Notes: generated by a model not told the origin, from the letters alone. Numbered from the stretch's first letter, positions 20,809 to 30,991 are shown. The stretch: 64,000 nucleotides of DNA from Polaromonas sp. (GCF_012927455.1 NZ_JABBPE010000015.1:62001-126000); one strand, 5' to 3'. Made by a program: numbers and translations.

Positions 20809-22082
20809 TGCAGCCTTGTCTACCTATCGAGTCGGCTTTTCCGAAAGCGCGGCCTAGCACTCAGGTTCAGGTCGTCTGGGGTGACCGTGTGGTGACCGTG
20901 GGCGGCGACGCACCGGTGCGGGTTCAGTCAATGACAAATACCGACACGGTGGACGCCATCGGCACCGCCATTCAGGTCAAAGAGCTTGCGTTGGCCGGTT
21001 CCGAAATGGTTCGCATCACCGTCAATACTCCAGAGGCGGCCGAGGCCGTGCCGCACGTGCGGGATCAACTCGATCGCATGGGCATCGACGTGCCGCTGAT
21101 CGGCGACTTTCATTACAACGGTCACAGGTTGCTAACCGACTATCCCGCCTGTGCCGAGGCATTGTCCAAATACCGGATCAACCCTGGCAATGTGGGCAAG
21201 GGTGACAAACGTGACCGCCAGTTCGGTCAGATGATAGAAGTTGCCATGCGCTGGAAAAAACCGGTGCGCATTGGCGTGAACTGGGGCAGTCTTGACCAGG
21301 AATTGTTGGCCAGCCTGATGGACAAGAATAGCGCGCGTGCCATCCCATGGGATGCCAAACAGGTCATGTACGAGGCACTGATTACTTCGGCTATCGATTC
21401 CGCCCGGCGTGCCGAGGAAATGGGCATGCGCCGCAACCAGATCATCCTGTCCTGCAAAGTCAGCGGCGTTCAGGATCTGATCTCGGTGTACCGTGAACTG
21501 GCCAAGCGCAGCGATTACGCACTGCACCTCGGCCTGACCGAAGCCGGCATGGGGACCAAGGGCACCGTTACTTCCACTACGGCGCTGGCGATTTTGCTGC
21601 AGGAGGGCATCGGGGACACCATTCGTGTCTCTCTGACCCCCCAGCCCGGGGAGGCTCGCACCCAGGAGGTCGTCATTGCATCTGAGATCCTCCAGGCCCT
21701 CGGCTTGCGCACCTTTGTTCCCAGTGTGACGGCGTGCCCTGGCTGCGGCCGGACCACCAGTACCACTTTTCAGGAACTGACCAAGCAGATCGATGACTTC
21801 CTGCGTGCTCAGATGCCGGTCTGGCGTGTGCAATACCCGGGCGTTGAAGGTCTCAAGGTCGCCGTGATGGGCTGTATCGTTAATGGGCCGGGTGAAAGCA
21901 AACATGCCGATATCGGCATCAGCCTGCCTGGTTCTGGCGAAGCACCGGCCGCGCCAGTATTCATTGATGGCGAAAAAAGACTGACGTTGCGCGGCGCAAA
22001 CATTGCGCAGGAGTTTCAGGTCATCGTCGAGAACTACATTGAAAAGCGCTTTGGCACGCCCGCTGTCGCCAAAGCCGCCTAA
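20808..22082 (+). CDS. ispG: 4-hydroxy-3-methylbut-2-enyl diphosphate synthase IspG (GcpE)
   Basis: 424-residue [4Fe-4S] enzyme of the MEP isoprenoid pathway that converts methylerythritol cyclodiphosphate to HMBPP. Cluster ligands are Cys310 and Cys313 (CPGCGRTT) and Cys356 (CIVNGPGE). The TIM-barrel part begins with [11 protein letters not shown], and the longer betaproteobacterial form with an insertion is seen. Translation starts within the rodZ stop (TAATG). Isoprenoids made here feed undecaprenyl carriers for cell wall synthesis, which may explain the link with rodZ. Confidence 0.96.
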   Translation: MQPCLPIESAFPKARPSTQVQVVWGDRVVTVGGDAPVRVQSMTNTDTVDAIGTAIQVKELALAGSEMVRITVNTPEAAEAVPHVRDQLDRMGIDVPLIGDFHYNGHRLLTDYPACAEALSKYRINPGNVGKGDKRDRQFGQMIEVAMRWKKPVRIGVNWGSLDQELLASLMDKNSARAIPWDAKQVMYEALITSAIDSARRAEEMGMRRNQIILSCKVSGVQDLISVYRELAKRSDYALHLGLTEAGMGTKGTVTSTTALAILLQEGIGDTIRVSLTPQPGEARTQEVVIASEILQALGLRTFVPSVTACPGCGRTTSTTFQELTKQIDDFLRAQMPVWRVQYPGVEGLKVAVMGCIVNGPGESKHADIGISLPGSGEAPAAPVFIDGEKRLTLRGANIAQEFQVIVENYIEKRFGTPAVAKAA

Positions 22083-22120
22083 TACGTACTGAGCCATGCT
22101 TGAAAAAATGAATGCCGGCA

Positions 22121-22129
22121 GGGAGGTGA
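22121..22129 (+). promoter_or_regulatory. Strong ribosome binding site that fixes the hisS start
   Basis: GGGAGGTGA, a near-perfect anti-SD match, ends eight bases before an in-frame GTG at 22138. The upstream ATGs at 22096 and 22111 lack any comparable site, so GTG is the likely start. Confidence 0.8.
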
Positions 22130-22137
22130 AATCGCCT

Positions 22138-23466
22138 GTGGCAAAGACAGAAAAACTAATGGCCGTCAAAGGCATGAACGACATCCTGCCGCCCGACTCG
22201 GCGCGCTGGGAATGGCTGGAGGACAAGGTCCGCTCTCTGATGGGACGCTACGCCTATCGCAATATTCGCACACCCATTCTTGAGCACACACAGCTGTTTG
22301 TGCGGGGCATTGGCGAAGTCACCGATATCGTCGAAAAGGAAATGTATTCTTTTGAAGATCGTTCGGACAAACATGGCCACTACGACCACCTGAGCATGCG
22401 GCCGGAAAATACGGCCAGTGTGGTTCGCGCGACGACCGAGCACAACCTGCTCTACGACGGTGGCAAGCGCCTTTACTACATGGGTCCGATGTTCCGCCGG
22501 GAGCGCCCGCAGCGTGGCCGTTACCGCCAGTTTCACCAGATCGGGGCCGAAGCGCTGGGATTTGCCGGCCCCGAGGTCGACGCAGAGCTGATTTTGCTGG
22601 CCGCGGCGCTTTGGAAAGAGCTGGGTCTGAGCGATTGGCGCCTGGAAATCAACAGTTTGGGTCAGCCCGAAGAGCGCGCGCAGCACCGTGCCCAGCTGAT
22701 CACTCATTTCGAGCAGCATGCGGACGCACTGGACGAAGAGGCAAAAAGGCGCCTGCGCAGCAACCCGTTGCGCATTCTGGACACCAAGAATCCAGCCATG
22801 AAGGCAATGGTTGAGAGCGCCCCCCGATTGATCGACTTTCTGGGAGCCCAGTCGCTGGCGCATTTTGACGGCCTGAAAGCCATTTTGGATGTCAACAACA
22901 TCCCTTGGACGCTCAACCCTCGCTTGGTGCGTGGGCTGGATTATTACAACCTCACGGTGTTTGAGTTTGTGACGGAAAGGCTGGGCGCGCAGGGCACTAT
23001 TTGCGCCGGCGGCCGTTACGACTACCTGATTGAACAGATGGGTGGCAAGGCGGCGCCGGCTGTGGGCTGGGCTTTGGGTGTGGAACGGGTGCTGGAACTC
23101 ATCAAGGAGCAGGGCGACGCCATTGTGCTTCCCGTGCCGGATGCCTACGCGGTAATTCCAGAGGTTTCTGGCTTGCCCATTGCGCTGCAGGCGCTGCAGG
23201 CTTTGCGTGCGGCAGGTGTGAGTGTGCAAATGCACGCTGGTGCCAGCGCCGAGGGTCTGGGCAGCATGAAGTCGCAATTCAAGAAGGCCGATGATAGCGG
23301 TGCCAGGTTTGCACTGATTTTTGGTGCCACCGAGCTCGCCCAAGGAAGTGTTGCCCTCAAACCTTTGCGGGGCGAAAAAGCCGGCGGTGCGCAGGTCCAA
23401 ACCTTGCAGCCGCTGAACAATGTGGCGGCCTGGGCCGACACGCTGCGCACACCGCCTTGCAGTTGA
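22138..23466 (+). CDS. hisS: Histidyl-tRNA synthetase
   Basis: 442-residue class II aminoacyl-tRNA synthetase. [13 protein letters not shown] is the usual N-terminus, motif 2 is [16 protein letters not shown], the histidine-A loop LVRGLDYYN follows, and the anticodon-binding domain (about 335-440) closes the protein. I place the start at GTG 22138 because GGGAGGTGA precedes it at ideal spacing; ATG 22096 would add 14 residues. A paralogue without aminoacylation function, hisZ, lies at 31.0 kb. The order hisS-yfgM-bamB-der is the standard proteobacterial one. Confidence 0.96.
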   Translation: MAKTEKLMAVKGMNDILPPDSARWEWLEDKVRSLMGRYAYRNIRTPILEHTQLFVRGIGEVTDIVEKEMYSFEDRSDKHGHYDHLSMRPENTASVVRATTEHNLLYDGGKRLYYMGPMFRRERPQRGRYRQFHQIGAEALGFAGPEVDAELILLAAALWKELGLSDWRLEINSLGQPEERAQHRAQLITHFEQHADALDEEAKRRLRSNPLRILDTKNPAMKAMVESAPRLIDFLGAQSLAHFDGLKAILDVNNIPWTLNPRLVRGLDYYNLTVFEFVTERLGAQGTICAGGRYDYLIEQMGGKAAPAVGWALGVERVLELIKEQGDAIVLPVPDAYAVIPEVSGLPIALQALQALRAAGVSVQMHAGASAEGLGSMKSQFKKADDSGARFALIFGATELAQGSVALKPLRGEKAGGAQVQTLQPLNNVAAWADTLRTPPCS

Positions 23467-23562
23467 GCATCCCGCCAGACGCCAACTCATGCGCGAAACT
23501 CGGCCCCCTACAATCGTTCTCAACTTAATCGTGCCGTTACCGGCCAAAACAACAAGACTTTT

Positions 23563-24255
23563 ATGGCAAAACACCTTGATCTGGAAGAACAGGAACAACT
23601 TGACGAGCTCAAGCACTTTTGGAAACAGTATGGCAACCTCATTACCTGGGCGCTGATTGTCGTATTGGGCGCCTTTGCCGCCTGGAACGGCTACCAATAC
23701 TGGCAGCGCAACCAGGCAGCGCAGGCGGCCGTGATGTATGACGAGGTAGAACGCGCCGTGCAATCGGGTGACGCTGCCAAAATAGAGCGCTCTTTGGCAG
23801 ACATGAAAGACCGCTTTGGTGGCACCACTTATGCACAGCAAGCCGGCCTGCTGAGCGCCAAGGCCTATTACGACAAAGGCAATGTCGATGCCTCCCGCGC
23901 GGCTTTGAGCTGGGTCGCCCAGAAAGCTGCCGATGAAGGTTATCAGGCCATTGCCAAATTGCGCCTTGCCGGGCTTCTGCTAGAAAAGAAGGCTTACGAC
24001 GAGGCCCTCCAGCAGCTTGCCAGTTCCTTTCCGAAAGAATTCGTAGCCCTCGCGGCCGACCGGCGCGGCGACATTCTGGCAGCCCAGGGCAAGAAAGTTG
24101 AAGCCAGGGCGGAATACGAAAAAGCCTATAAAGGGCTGGATGAGCGCGCGGAGTACCGGCGCATGGTGGAGGTCAAGCTCAATGCCATGGGTGTTGACCC
24201 TGCTGCCCAAAGCAAGCCAACAACAATTTCACCCGATATCGGGGTGAAACCATGA
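23563..24255 (+). CDS. yfgM: YfgM-family membrane-anchored TPR protein
   Basis: 230 residues. A cytoplasmic acidic N-terminus (DLEEQEQLDELKHFWKQYG) precedes one transmembrane helix (about 26-44), after which a periplasmic TPR domain runs to the end (QQAGLLSAKAYYDKGNVDASRAAL and following). YfgM in E. coli associates with PpiD and the SecYEG translocon and helps periplasmic chaperone handover. Its stop overlaps the bamB start in ATGA. The YfgM-BamB pair is conserved and suggests a shared role in export of outer-membrane proteins. Confidence 0.92.
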   Translation: MAKHLDLEEQEQLDELKHFWKQYGNLITWALIVVLGAFAAWNGYQYWQRNQAAQAAVMYDEVERAVQSGDAAKIERSLADMKDRFGGTTYAQQAGLLSAKAYYDKGNVDASRAALSWVAQKAADEGYQAIAKLRLAGLLLEKKAYDEALQQLASSFPKEFVALAADRRGDILAAQGKKVEARAEYEKAYKGLDERAEYRRMVEVKLNAMGVDPAAQSKPTTISPDIGVKP

Positions 24256-25397
24256 TAAGTAGGTCAAATATGCGTTTGACCCATGAAATACGGGCGCTGG
24301 CTGCTATAGTTTTAATAGCATTTTTGGTGGGCTGCTCGGGCGGTTCGCCTAAATCAAAACCAGCTGAGTTGGAAGCCGTGACACCTCTGGTATCAGCCCG
24401 TCAAAGCTGGAATGCCCGCATCGGACCTGTGAATTTTCCGTTGGAAATTGCTATTCTCGGTAACAGCGTGGCGCTTGCCAGCGGCGATGGCGCCGTGGCC
24501 ATGCTGGACGCGCAAACCGGCCGTGACATCTGGCGCGTTGCGCTCAACACGCCTATCGCAGCAGGTGTCGGAAGTGACGGAAAGGTCGTGGCGGTGGTCA
24601 CCAGAGCCAACGAAGTCGTGGCACTGCAGGACGGTCGGGAACTCTGGCGTCAAAAACTCAGTGCGCAAGCCTTCACTGCGCCGTTTGTGGCCGGCGCTAG
24701 GGTATTTGTGCTGGCCGCAGACCGCTCGGTCAATGCTTTTGACGGCCTGACCGGTCGCAAGCTGTGGGCCCAGCAACGCCCCAATGAGCCCTTAGTGCTG
24801 CGCCAGTCGGGTGTCATGCTGGCGGTAGGCGATACGCTGGTGGTTGGTCTGGCGGGTCGCTTGGCCGGCCTGAACCCTGCCAACGGCAGTATTCGGTGGG
24901 AAGCGCCCATTGCCTCGCCCCGCGGCATTAACGATGTCGAGCGTCTGGTCGATTTGGTAGGGCGCGTCAGCAGGGACGGTAACAATGTCTGCGCGCGGGC
25001 CTTTCAGGCCAGTATTGGCTGCGTGGACGCCGCTCGTGGCAGTCTGCTCTGGAGCAAGCCCGCCAATGGCGTGCAGGGCATACACGGTGATGATCGCCTG
25101 CTATTTGGTACAGAAGCAGACGGCACGGTGCTGGCTTGGAGACGCAGCGACGGCGAGCGGGTCTGGTCGGTCGAGCGCCTGCGTTACCGCAGCCTGACGG
25201 CGCCCCTGGTGGCCGGGCGCTCCGTGGTGGTCGGCGATTTTGCCGGTTTTATCCACCTGTTGTCGCGTGAAGACGGCTCGCTCCTCAACCGCCTTCCCAC
25301 CGACGGCTCGGCCATCGCGGCAGCGCCTGCACTGGCTGGCACCACGCTGATCGCGGTGACCCAAAATGGCGGAATTTACGGCTTTCAGCCCGAATAA
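24252..25397 (+). CDS. bamB: Outer-membrane assembly lipoprotein BamB
   Basis: 381-residue lipoprotein of the BAM complex. The signal peptide ends in the lipobox FLVGC (Cys28); the body is a PQQ-type eight-bladed beta-propeller with repeated W/L-x-A blades (LDAQTGRDIWRVAL, FDGLTGRKLWAQQ, LNPANGSIRWEAP). BamB scaffolds BamA and delivers substrates. The start overlaps yfgM (ATGA); an alternative ATG lies at 24270. Unusually, bases 24279-24319, which encode the signal-peptide residues from Thr10 to about Ala23, align with the dispersed repeat found in intergenic regions of this window, so the signal peptide appears repeat-derived. Confidence 0.95.
   Translation: MISRSNMRLTHEIRALAAIVLIAFLVGCSGGSPKSKPAELEAVTPLVSARQSWNARIGPVNFPLEIAILGNSVALASGDGAVAMLDAQTGRDIWRVALNTPIAAGVGSDGKVVAVVTRANEVVALQDGRELWRQKLSAQAFTAPFVAGARVFVLAADRSVNAFDGLTGRKLWAQQRPNEPLVLRQSGVMLAVGDTLVVGLAGRLAGLNPANGSIRWEAPIASPRGINDVERLVDLVGRVSRDGNNVCARAFQASIGCVDAARGSLLWSKPANGVQGIHGDDRLLFGTEADGTVLAWRRSDGERVWSVERLRYRSLTAPLVAGRSVVVGDFAGFIHLLSREDGSLLNRLPTDGSAIAAAPALAGTTLIAVTQNGGIYGFQPE
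24279..24319 (+). repeat. Dispersed repeat family 1, copy M, inside bamB (+ orientation)
   Basis: ATACGGGCGC is exact to the other copies, followed by arms GCTAT (24303-24307) and ATAGC (24315-24319) with a 7-base spacer. Against copy E, 26 of 33 bases match after one single-base shift. It is read in frame as signal-peptide sequence. Confidence 0.8.
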
Positions 25398-25423
25398 GCG
25401 CAGCCCTTCGAGAAATCTGATTA

Positions 25424-26767
25424 ATGAAACCTGTCATTGCAATAGTCGGCCGCCCCAACGTGGGCAAATCGACACTTTTTAACCGGTTGACCAAGACGCG
25501 GGATGCGATCGTGGCCGACTTTGCCGGGCTGACGCGTGATCGGCATTACGGCAACGGTAATCTTGGTACGCACGAATACATCGTCATTGACACCGGTGGC
25601 TTCGAGCCCGATGCCACGACCGGCATCTACAAGGAAATGGCCAAGCAGACCCGCCAAGCGGTTGCCGAAGCCGATGTGGTGGTTTTTGTGGTGGACGCCC
25701 GGGCAGGTATCAGCGCGCAAGACCATGACATTGCCAGGTACCTGCGCAAGCTGGGCAAGCCGACGGTGCTGACTGCCAACAAGGCTGAGGGCATGACCGA
25801 AGGGGTCCAGCTGTCGGAGTTTTTTGAACTCGGTCTGGGCGAGGTGCTACCGGTTTCTGCGTCGCATGGCCAGGGCATGCACACGCTGGTGGAACTGGCG
25901 CTGGCGCCGCTCGAGCTCCCCGATCCCGATGAGGAGGCTGAAGCGCAGGACCCGTCGGTTATCAAGCTGGCCGTGGCGGGCCGACCCAACGTGGGCAAGT
26001 CGACCTTGATCAACACCTGGCTCGGTGAAGAGCGTCTGGTGGCATTTGACCTGCCAGGCACCACGCGCGACGCGATTTCCGTGCCTTTCGAGCGTGCCGG
26101 GCAGAAGTTTGAACTGATCGATACCGCCGGTCTGCGCCGTAAAGGCAAGGTTTTCGAGGCGATTGAAAAATTTTCCGTGGTCAAGACCTTGCAGGCGATT
26201 GAAAGCGCCAATGTCGTATTGCTTTTATTAGATGCCACGCAGGGCGTCACCGACCAGGACGCACATATCGCCGGCTACATTCTGGAAAGTGGGCGGGCGG
26301 TGGTGCTGGCCATCAACAAATCGGACGCGATTGACGCTTACCAGCGCCAACTGCTGGAGCGTTCTATTGAAACCCGGCTCGGTTTTTTGAAGTTTGCCGC
26401 GATTCATCCGATTTCGGCCATCAAGCGCCAGGGCCTGGCGCCGGTGTGGAAGTCCATCATCCAGGCCCACGCCTCCGCCAATCGAAAAATGTCAACCCCG
26501 GTGCTGACGCGCCTGCTGCTAGAGGCGGTCCAGTTTCAACAACCCCAGCGTTCGGGTATGTTTCGTCCCAAGCTTCGCTATGCACACCAGGGCGGCATGA
26601 ACCCCCCTATCATCATCGTTCACGGTAATTCGCTGGAGCATGTCACCGCAGCCTACAAACGTTACCTCGAAGGGCGCTTTCGCAAGGAGTTCGACCTGGT
26701 CGGAACGCCGCTGCGCATTCAGATGAAAAGCTCCCACAACCCCTTCACAGATAAGGAATCGGTCTAA
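25424..26767 (+). CDS. der: Ribosome-assembly GTPase Der (EngA)
   Basis: 447 residues with two tandem GTPase domains and a C-terminal KH-like domain. Each domain carries GRPNVGKST (8-16 and about 186-194). The G3 motifs are DTGG and DTAG, and the G4 motifs are ANKAE and INKSD. Der binds the 50S subunit and is essential for its late assembly. It follows bamB by 26 bases on the same strand, as in most proteobacteria. Length and motif set are standard. Confidence 0.97.
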   Translation: MKPVIAIVGRPNVGKSTLFNRLTKTRDAIVADFAGLTRDRHYGNGNLGTHEYIVIDTGGFEPDATTGIYKEMAKQTRQAVAEADVVVFVVDARAGISAQDHDIARYLRKLGKPTVLTANKAEGMTEGVQLSEFFELGLGEVLPVSASHGQGMHTLVELALAPLELPDPDEEAEAQDPSVIKLAVAGRPNVGKSTLINTWLGEERLVAFDLPGTTRDAISVPFERAGQKFELIDTAGLRRKGKVFEAIEKFSVVKTLQAIESANVVLLLLDATQGVTDQDAHIAGYILESGRAVVLAINKSDAIDAYQRQLLERSIETRLGFLKFAAIHPISAIKRQGLAPVWKSIIQAHASANRKMSTPVLTRLLLEAVQFQQPQRSGMFRPKLRYAHQGGMNPPIIIVHGNSLEHVTAAYKRYLEGRFRKEFDLVGTPLRIQMKSSHNPFTDKESV

Positions 26768-26835
26768 GACTACAGCATGCGCTATGGGGCTGTGGTAACG
26801 TTAAGTTCTATCAACTTTTGAACACGGAAAATATC

Positions 26836-27087
26836 GTGAGCAACAACAAAGGTCAGCTGCTGCAGGACCCATTTCTCAACACTTTGCGTCGCGAGCATGT
26901 GCCTGTTTCGATTTATCTCGTCAACGGGATTAAATTGCAGGGTCAGATCGAATCTTTCGATCAATATGTGGTTCTACTTCGCAATACCGTGACCCAAATG
27001 GTCTACAAGCATGCGATTTCCACCATTGTTCCTGGTCGTGCTGTGACCTTTGCGTCCAGCGTCACTGAAGAAAGCCCCGCCAGCTGA
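26836..27087 (+). CDS. hfq: RNA chaperone Hfq
   Basis: 83-residue Sm-like protein. [20 protein letters not shown] covers the N-terminal helix and the start of Sm1, and [11 protein letters not shown] is the Sm2 signature. It forms a hexameric ring that pairs small RNAs with their targets. A GTG at 26836 gives the conserved SNNKGQLLQ start; a TTG 18 bases upstream is possible but gives an unusual extension. hflX follows after 17 bases, the classic hfq-hflX-hflK-hflC order. Confidence 0.97.
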   Translation: MSNNKGQLLQDPFLNTLRREHVPVSIYLVNGIKLQGQIESFDQYVVLLRNTVTQMVYKHAISTIVPGRAVTFASSVTEESPAS

Positions 27088-27104
27088 GTTCGTACGGCGC
27101 ACCG

Positions 27105-28265
27105 GTGGAAACTCAACCTCTCGTCCTTTTGGTAGGGGTTGACTTCGGCTCACCCAATTTTGACAGCGCTCTGCTGGAGCTTGGCTTGCTCGCGCAAACT
27201 GCGGGCCTGTATCCCGTTGCGCGCGTCACCTGCAAGCGCAGGGCTCCCGATGCCGCGTTGTTCATTGGCACGGGTAAGGCCGACGAAATCAAAATGCTGG
27301 CTCTGGACACCGGAGCCTCCGAAATCCTGTTCGATCAGTCGCTCAGTCCGGCCCAGCAGCGCAACCTGGAGCGGCATCTCGAAATGCCTGTCAATGACCG
27401 GACCATGTTGATTCTGGAAATTTTCGCCCAGCGTGCGCGCAGCCACGAGGGCAAACTTCAGGTCGAGTTGGCCCGGCTGCAGTACGTGTCGACACGCTTG
27501 GTGCGGCGCTGGTCTCACTTGGAGCGGCAAACCGGTGGCGCAGGGGTGCGCGGTGGCCCGGGCGAAAAGCAGATCGAGCTCGACAAACGCATGATCAGCG
27601 AAGCCATCAAGCGCACCAAAGAGCGCTTGAGCAAGGTCAAGAAACAGCGGCAGACGCAGCGCAAACAGCGAGAGCGGCGTAATTCTTTCACGATCTCGCT
27701 GGTAGGCTACACCAATGCTGGCAAAACAACACTGTTTAATGCGCTGGTCAAGGCGCGTGCCTACGCGGCCGACCAGCTGTTTGCCACGCTCGACACCACG
27801 ACTCGGCAACTCTACCTGGGCGATGGTGCGCGCCCGGCCTCGCTGTCCGACACGGTCGGTTTCATCCGGGATCTGCCGCACGGGCTGGTTGATGCGTTTG
27901 CTGCCACACTGCAGGAAGCGGCCGATGCAGACCTGCTGCTGCATGTGGTAGATGGCGCAAACTCCGATTATCTTGAACAAATCGAGCAGGTACAGCGTGT
28001 GCTGTCCGAGATTGGTGCCGCTGACGTGCCGCAGATACTGGTTTTCAACAAGCTCGATGCTGTTGAAAAAGGCAGCTTGCCCCTGCATCTGCGTGATAGG
28101 TTTGAACTCAGGGGCGCGTTTGAGGGGCCAAGCCGCAGCGTTGAACGGGTCTTTGTCAGTGCGCAGAGCGGGGAGGGCTTGCCCTTGCTGCGCGAACTTC
28201 TGGCCAGTCAGGCGCCAAGCTCACCCTCAGAAAAAATTCCTCAAACAACCGAGGACGATACCTGA
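27105..28265 (+). CDS. hflX: Ribosome-splitting GTPase HflX
   Basis: 386 residues. An N-terminal nucleotide-binding HflX domain (ASEILFDQSLSPAQQRNLE) and a coiled-coil linker rich in Arg and Gln (about 160-195, KRTKERLSKVKKQRQTQRKQ) precede the GTPase domain with GYTNAGKTTL, SDTVGFIRDLPH and FNKLD. HflX rescues stalled ribosomes by splitting subunits, notably after heat. It starts with a GTG, 17 bases after hfq. The C-terminal extension beyond the G domain is short and Ser/Pro rich. Confidence 0.96.
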   Translation: METQPLVLLVGVDFGSPNFDSALLELGLLAQTAGLYPVARVTCKRRAPDAALFIGTGKADEIKMLALDTGASEILFDQSLSPAQQRNLERHLEMPVNDRTMLILEIFAQRARSHEGKLQVELARLQYVSTRLVRRWSHLERQTGGAGVRGGPGEKQIELDKRMISEAIKRTKERLSKVKKQRQTQRKQRERRNSFTISLVGYTNAGKTTLFNALVKARAYAADQLFATLDTTTRQLYLGDGARPASLSDTVGFIRDLPHGLVDAFAATLQEAADADLLLHVVDGANSDYLEQIEQVQRVLSEIGAADVPQILVFNKLDAVEKGSLPLHLRDRFELRGAFEGPSRSVERVFVSAQSGEGLPLLRELLASQAPSSPSEKIPQTTEDDT

Positions 28266-28322
28266 TCTGGCAATTTCATTAGGCACAATGCGTTGTATTG
28301 AAAAAAAAGTGAGTCTCTTCCC

Positions 28323-29732
28323 ATGAATCTGAACCCCGTGCTGCAGACATTGACGACCTTGCCAGGCCGGCTCAAACAGAGAGCCCGTGGCATGTTTAAC
28401 CTCAATGATCCACGTTGGGGCCGGGACGACGACAAAGCGTCGCCCGATGAAACCAAGCCGGAGGCGCCGCGCGACGACAAGCAGCCGACCCGGCCTCCTA
28501 ATCGTCCGCAGGGTCAGGGTCCCAAGCAGGGTCCGCCTGATCTGGACGAACTCTGGCGCGATTTCAATCGCAAGCTGGGGGGCCTGTTTGGTGGGAAAAA
28601 AGGCGGCGGTAACCGCGGTGGTTTTGGTGGCGGCGGTGGCAATGGCGGGGGCTTTCAGCCTGACATGAAAAGCGCCGGCATTGGCGCCGGCCTGATCGCC
28701 GGTGTCGTCTTGCTGATCTGGTTGGGCACCGGTTTCTTCATTGTGCAAGAGGGCCAGCAGGCGGTCATTACCCAGTTCGGCAAGTACCACTCGACGGTAG
28801 GCGCAGGTTTTAACTGGCGTTTGCCTTATCCGGTGCAACGTCATGAAATTGTGGTGGTGACGCAGATCCGCTCGGTCGATGTGGGACGCGACTCCATCAT
28901 CAAGGCCACCGGCTTGCGCGAATCGGCCATGCTGACGGAAGATGAGAACATCGTCGAAATCAAGTTTGCCGTGCAATACCGCCTGAACGATGCACGCGCC
29001 TATTTGTTTGAAAGCAAGGATCCCGCTGCTGCAGTGGTTCAGGCGGCCGAAACGGCGGTCCGTGAGGTCGTCGGCAAGATGAAAATGGACATGGCGCTGG
29101 CTGAAGAGCGCGACCAGATCGCTCCGCGCGTGCGGGCACTTATGCAGACCATTCTCGATCGCTACAAGGTCGGGGTGGAAGTCGTCGCCATCAATCTCCA
29201 GCAAAGCGGGGTGCGCCCGCCCGAGCAGGTGCAGGCGGCGTTTGATGATGTGCTCAAGGCCGGCCAGGAACGCGAACGCGCCAAGAACGAAGCCCAAGCC
29301 TACGCCAACGATGTGATTCCGCGGGCCGTGGGTTCCGCATCCCGGCTGAATGAAGAGTCGCAAGCTTACAAGGCGCGCATCGTGGCGCAGGCGCAAGGCG
29401 ATGCGCAACGCTTCGGCTCGGTGTTGACCGAGTATCAAAAAGCACCGCAAGTTACGCGTGACCGCATGTATACCGACGCCATGCAGCAGGTTTATTCAAG
29501 CGTCACCAAGGTTTTGGTGGAATCGCGCCAAGGCTCCAATCTGCTGTATTTGCCGCTCGACAAAATCATGCAGATGAGCGGGCAGGGGGGTGCCGCCGGT
29601 GGGGCCGATGCACCACTGCTACCGGGCACCGGCGCTGCGTCGTCTGTGCTGCCTGCCGCTCCCGCAAGCACCTTGCCGCTTGATGCCCGCGCCCGCGATT
29701 CATCGCGCACCCGTGACCGTGAAACCCGCTGA
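28323..29732 (+). CDS. hflK: HflK, FtsH protease modulator
   Basis: 469-residue SPFH/prohibitin protein. The cytoplasmic N-terminus is long, Asp/Pro-rich and Gly-rich (GGKKGGGNRGGFGGGGGN, about 90-110); a single membrane helix (about 119-140) leads into the SPFH domain and a coiled coil (AAFDDVLKAGQERERAKNEAQ). A disordered Ala/Pro/Arg tail ends it. With HflC it forms a cage around FtsH in the inner membrane and restrains proteolysis. ATG 28323 is used, but ATG 28392, which begins FNLNDPRWG, is an alternative because the ribosome site at 28323 is weak. Confidence 0.95.
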   Translation: MNLNPVLQTLTTLPGRLKQRARGMFNLNDPRWGRDDDKASPDETKPEAPRDDKQPTRPPNRPQGQGPKQGPPDLDELWRDFNRKLGGLFGGKKGGGNRGGFGGGGGNGGGFQPDMKSAGIGAGLIAGVVLLIWLGTGFFIVQEGQQAVITQFGKYHSTVGAGFNWRLPYPVQRHEIVVVTQIRSVDVGRDSIIKATGLRESAMLTEDENIVEIKFAVQYRLNDARAYLFESKDPAAAVVQAAETAVREVVGKMKMDMALAEERDQIAPRVRALMQTILDRYKVGVEVVAINLQQSGVRPPEQVQAAFDDVLKAGQERERAKNEAQAYANDVIPRAVGSASRLNEESQAYKARIVAQAQGDAQRFGSVLTEYQKAPQVTRDRMYTDAMQQVYSSVTKVLVESRQGSNLLYLPLDKIMQMSGQGGAAGGADAPLLPGTGAASSVLPAAPASTLPLDARARDSSRTRDRETR

Positions 29733-29743
29733 GGAAAACAAAA

Positions 29744-30655
29744 GTGAACAGAGTTGGACTTATCGTTTCGTCGTTGCTGGTGCTCTTGGCGCTGCTTAGC
29801 TCCACGTTGTTTGTGGTTGACCAGCGCCAGTTCGGCGTGGTCTACGCACTCGGCCAGATCAAGGAAGTGGTGTTGGAGCCAGGCCTTAATTTCAAGCTGC
29901 CGCCACCTTTTCAAAACGTTTCTTATATCGACAGGCGTCTGCTGACACTGGACAGCACTGATTCAGAGCCCATGCTGACCGCCGAAAAGCAGCGTGTCGT
30001 CATTGACTGGTATGTGCGCTGGCGCATCATCAATCCGTCTGAGTACATCCGCAACGTAGGCCTTGATGAAAAGGCCGGTGCCAATCAGCTCAACCGGGTG
30101 GTTCGCAACGCTTTTCAGGAAGAAATCAATCGGCGCACCGTCAAGGATCTGCTGTCGCTCAAACGCGAGCAGCTGATGGCTGATGTCAAAAAAGAAGTGC
30201 TGGGCGTGGTCCGTGGTACCAAACCCTGGGGCATCGATGTGATTGACGTGCGCATCACCCGCGTCGATTACGTGGAGGCAATCACTGAATCGGTTTACCG
30301 GCGCATGGAAGCCGAGCGCAAGCGGGTTGCCAACGAGTTGCGTTCGACCGGCGCCGCCGAAGGCGAAAAAATCCGCGCCGACGCTGACAGGCAGCGCGAA
30401 GTCACGATTGCCAACGCCTACCGCGATGCCCAGAAGATCAAGGGCGAGGGCGATGCCGAAGCTGCCCGTACTTACGCCGAATCATTTGGCCGGGATGCAC
30501 AGTTTGCCCAGTTTTACCGCAGCCTGGATGCCTACAAGGCCAGTTTCAGCCGGAAAAGCGACGTGCTGGTGCTTGATCCGTCGTCCGACTTCTTCAAGGC
30601 CATGCGCAGCTCGGGTGGTTCTTCCAGCAGCGCAACTATGCCGGCAAAAAAATAA
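29744..30655 (+). CDS. hflC: HflC, FtsH protease modulator
   Basis: 303-residue partner of HflK. One N-terminal membrane helix (about 5-20, GLIVSSLLVLLALLSSTLFVV) is followed by VDQRQFGVVYALGQI, the SPFH domain and the RMEAERKRVANELRSTGAAE coiled coil characteristic of HflC. The start is GTG 29744 with GAGGAAAA close upstream, 11 bases after hflK. The last residues are Ser-rich. DUF2065 follows within seven bases, as in many betaproteobacteria. Confidence 0.96.
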   Translation: MNRVGLIVSSLLVLLALLSSTLFVVDQRQFGVVYALGQIKEVVLEPGLNFKLPPPFQNVSYIDRRLLTLDSTDSEPMLTAEKQRVVIDWYVRWRIINPSEYIRNVGLDEKAGANQLNRVVRNAFQEEINRRTVKDLLSLKREQLMADVKKEVLGVVRGTKPWGIDVIDVRITRVDYVEAITESVYRRMEAERKRVANELRSTGAAEGEKIRADADRQREVTIANAYRDAQKIKGEGDAEAARTYAESFGRDAQFAQFYRSLDAYKASFSRKSDVLVLDPSSDFFKAMRSSGGSSSSATMPAKK

Positions 30656-30661
30656 ACCAAG

Positions 30662-30850
30662 GTGAGCGGCGACATTTTCTGGCAAGCGCTGGCCCTGCTG
30701 TTGGTAATTGAAGGGCTGCTTCCATTAATCTCGCCGGCCGCGTGGCGCCGGATGTTTGAGCAGCTTCTGCAACTGGGAAACGGCCAGATCCGGTTTTTTG
30801 GCCTTTGCAGCATCGCGTCAGGCTTGGTTTTGCTGGCGCTGCTGGCCTGA
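30662..30850 (+). CDS. DUF2065 (YjeT-like) small membrane protein
   Basis: 62 residues with two hydrophobic helices (about 8-24 and 44-60) separated by a short polar segment with PAAWRRM. The family has no known function, but its gene regularly follows hflC and precedes hisZ or purA. GTG 30662 is six bases after the hflC stop, with AAGG immediately upstream. Position and composition support a real gene. Confidence 0.85.
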   Translation: MSGDIFWQALALLLVIEGLLPLISPAAWRRMFEQLLQLGNGQIRFFGLCSIASGLVLLALLA

Positions 30851-30991
30851 ATCCGCTGCTAGCGGCACACTGAGCGCGCCTAGCGTTGGCTTGGATATTT
30901 ACCGTTGACTGCTGCATCTGGCTGTCTACAGCTTAAAAAGCGGCCCCAAGACCGGTAAAATCTGGTTTTTAAACGCCCCACGAAAAACACA

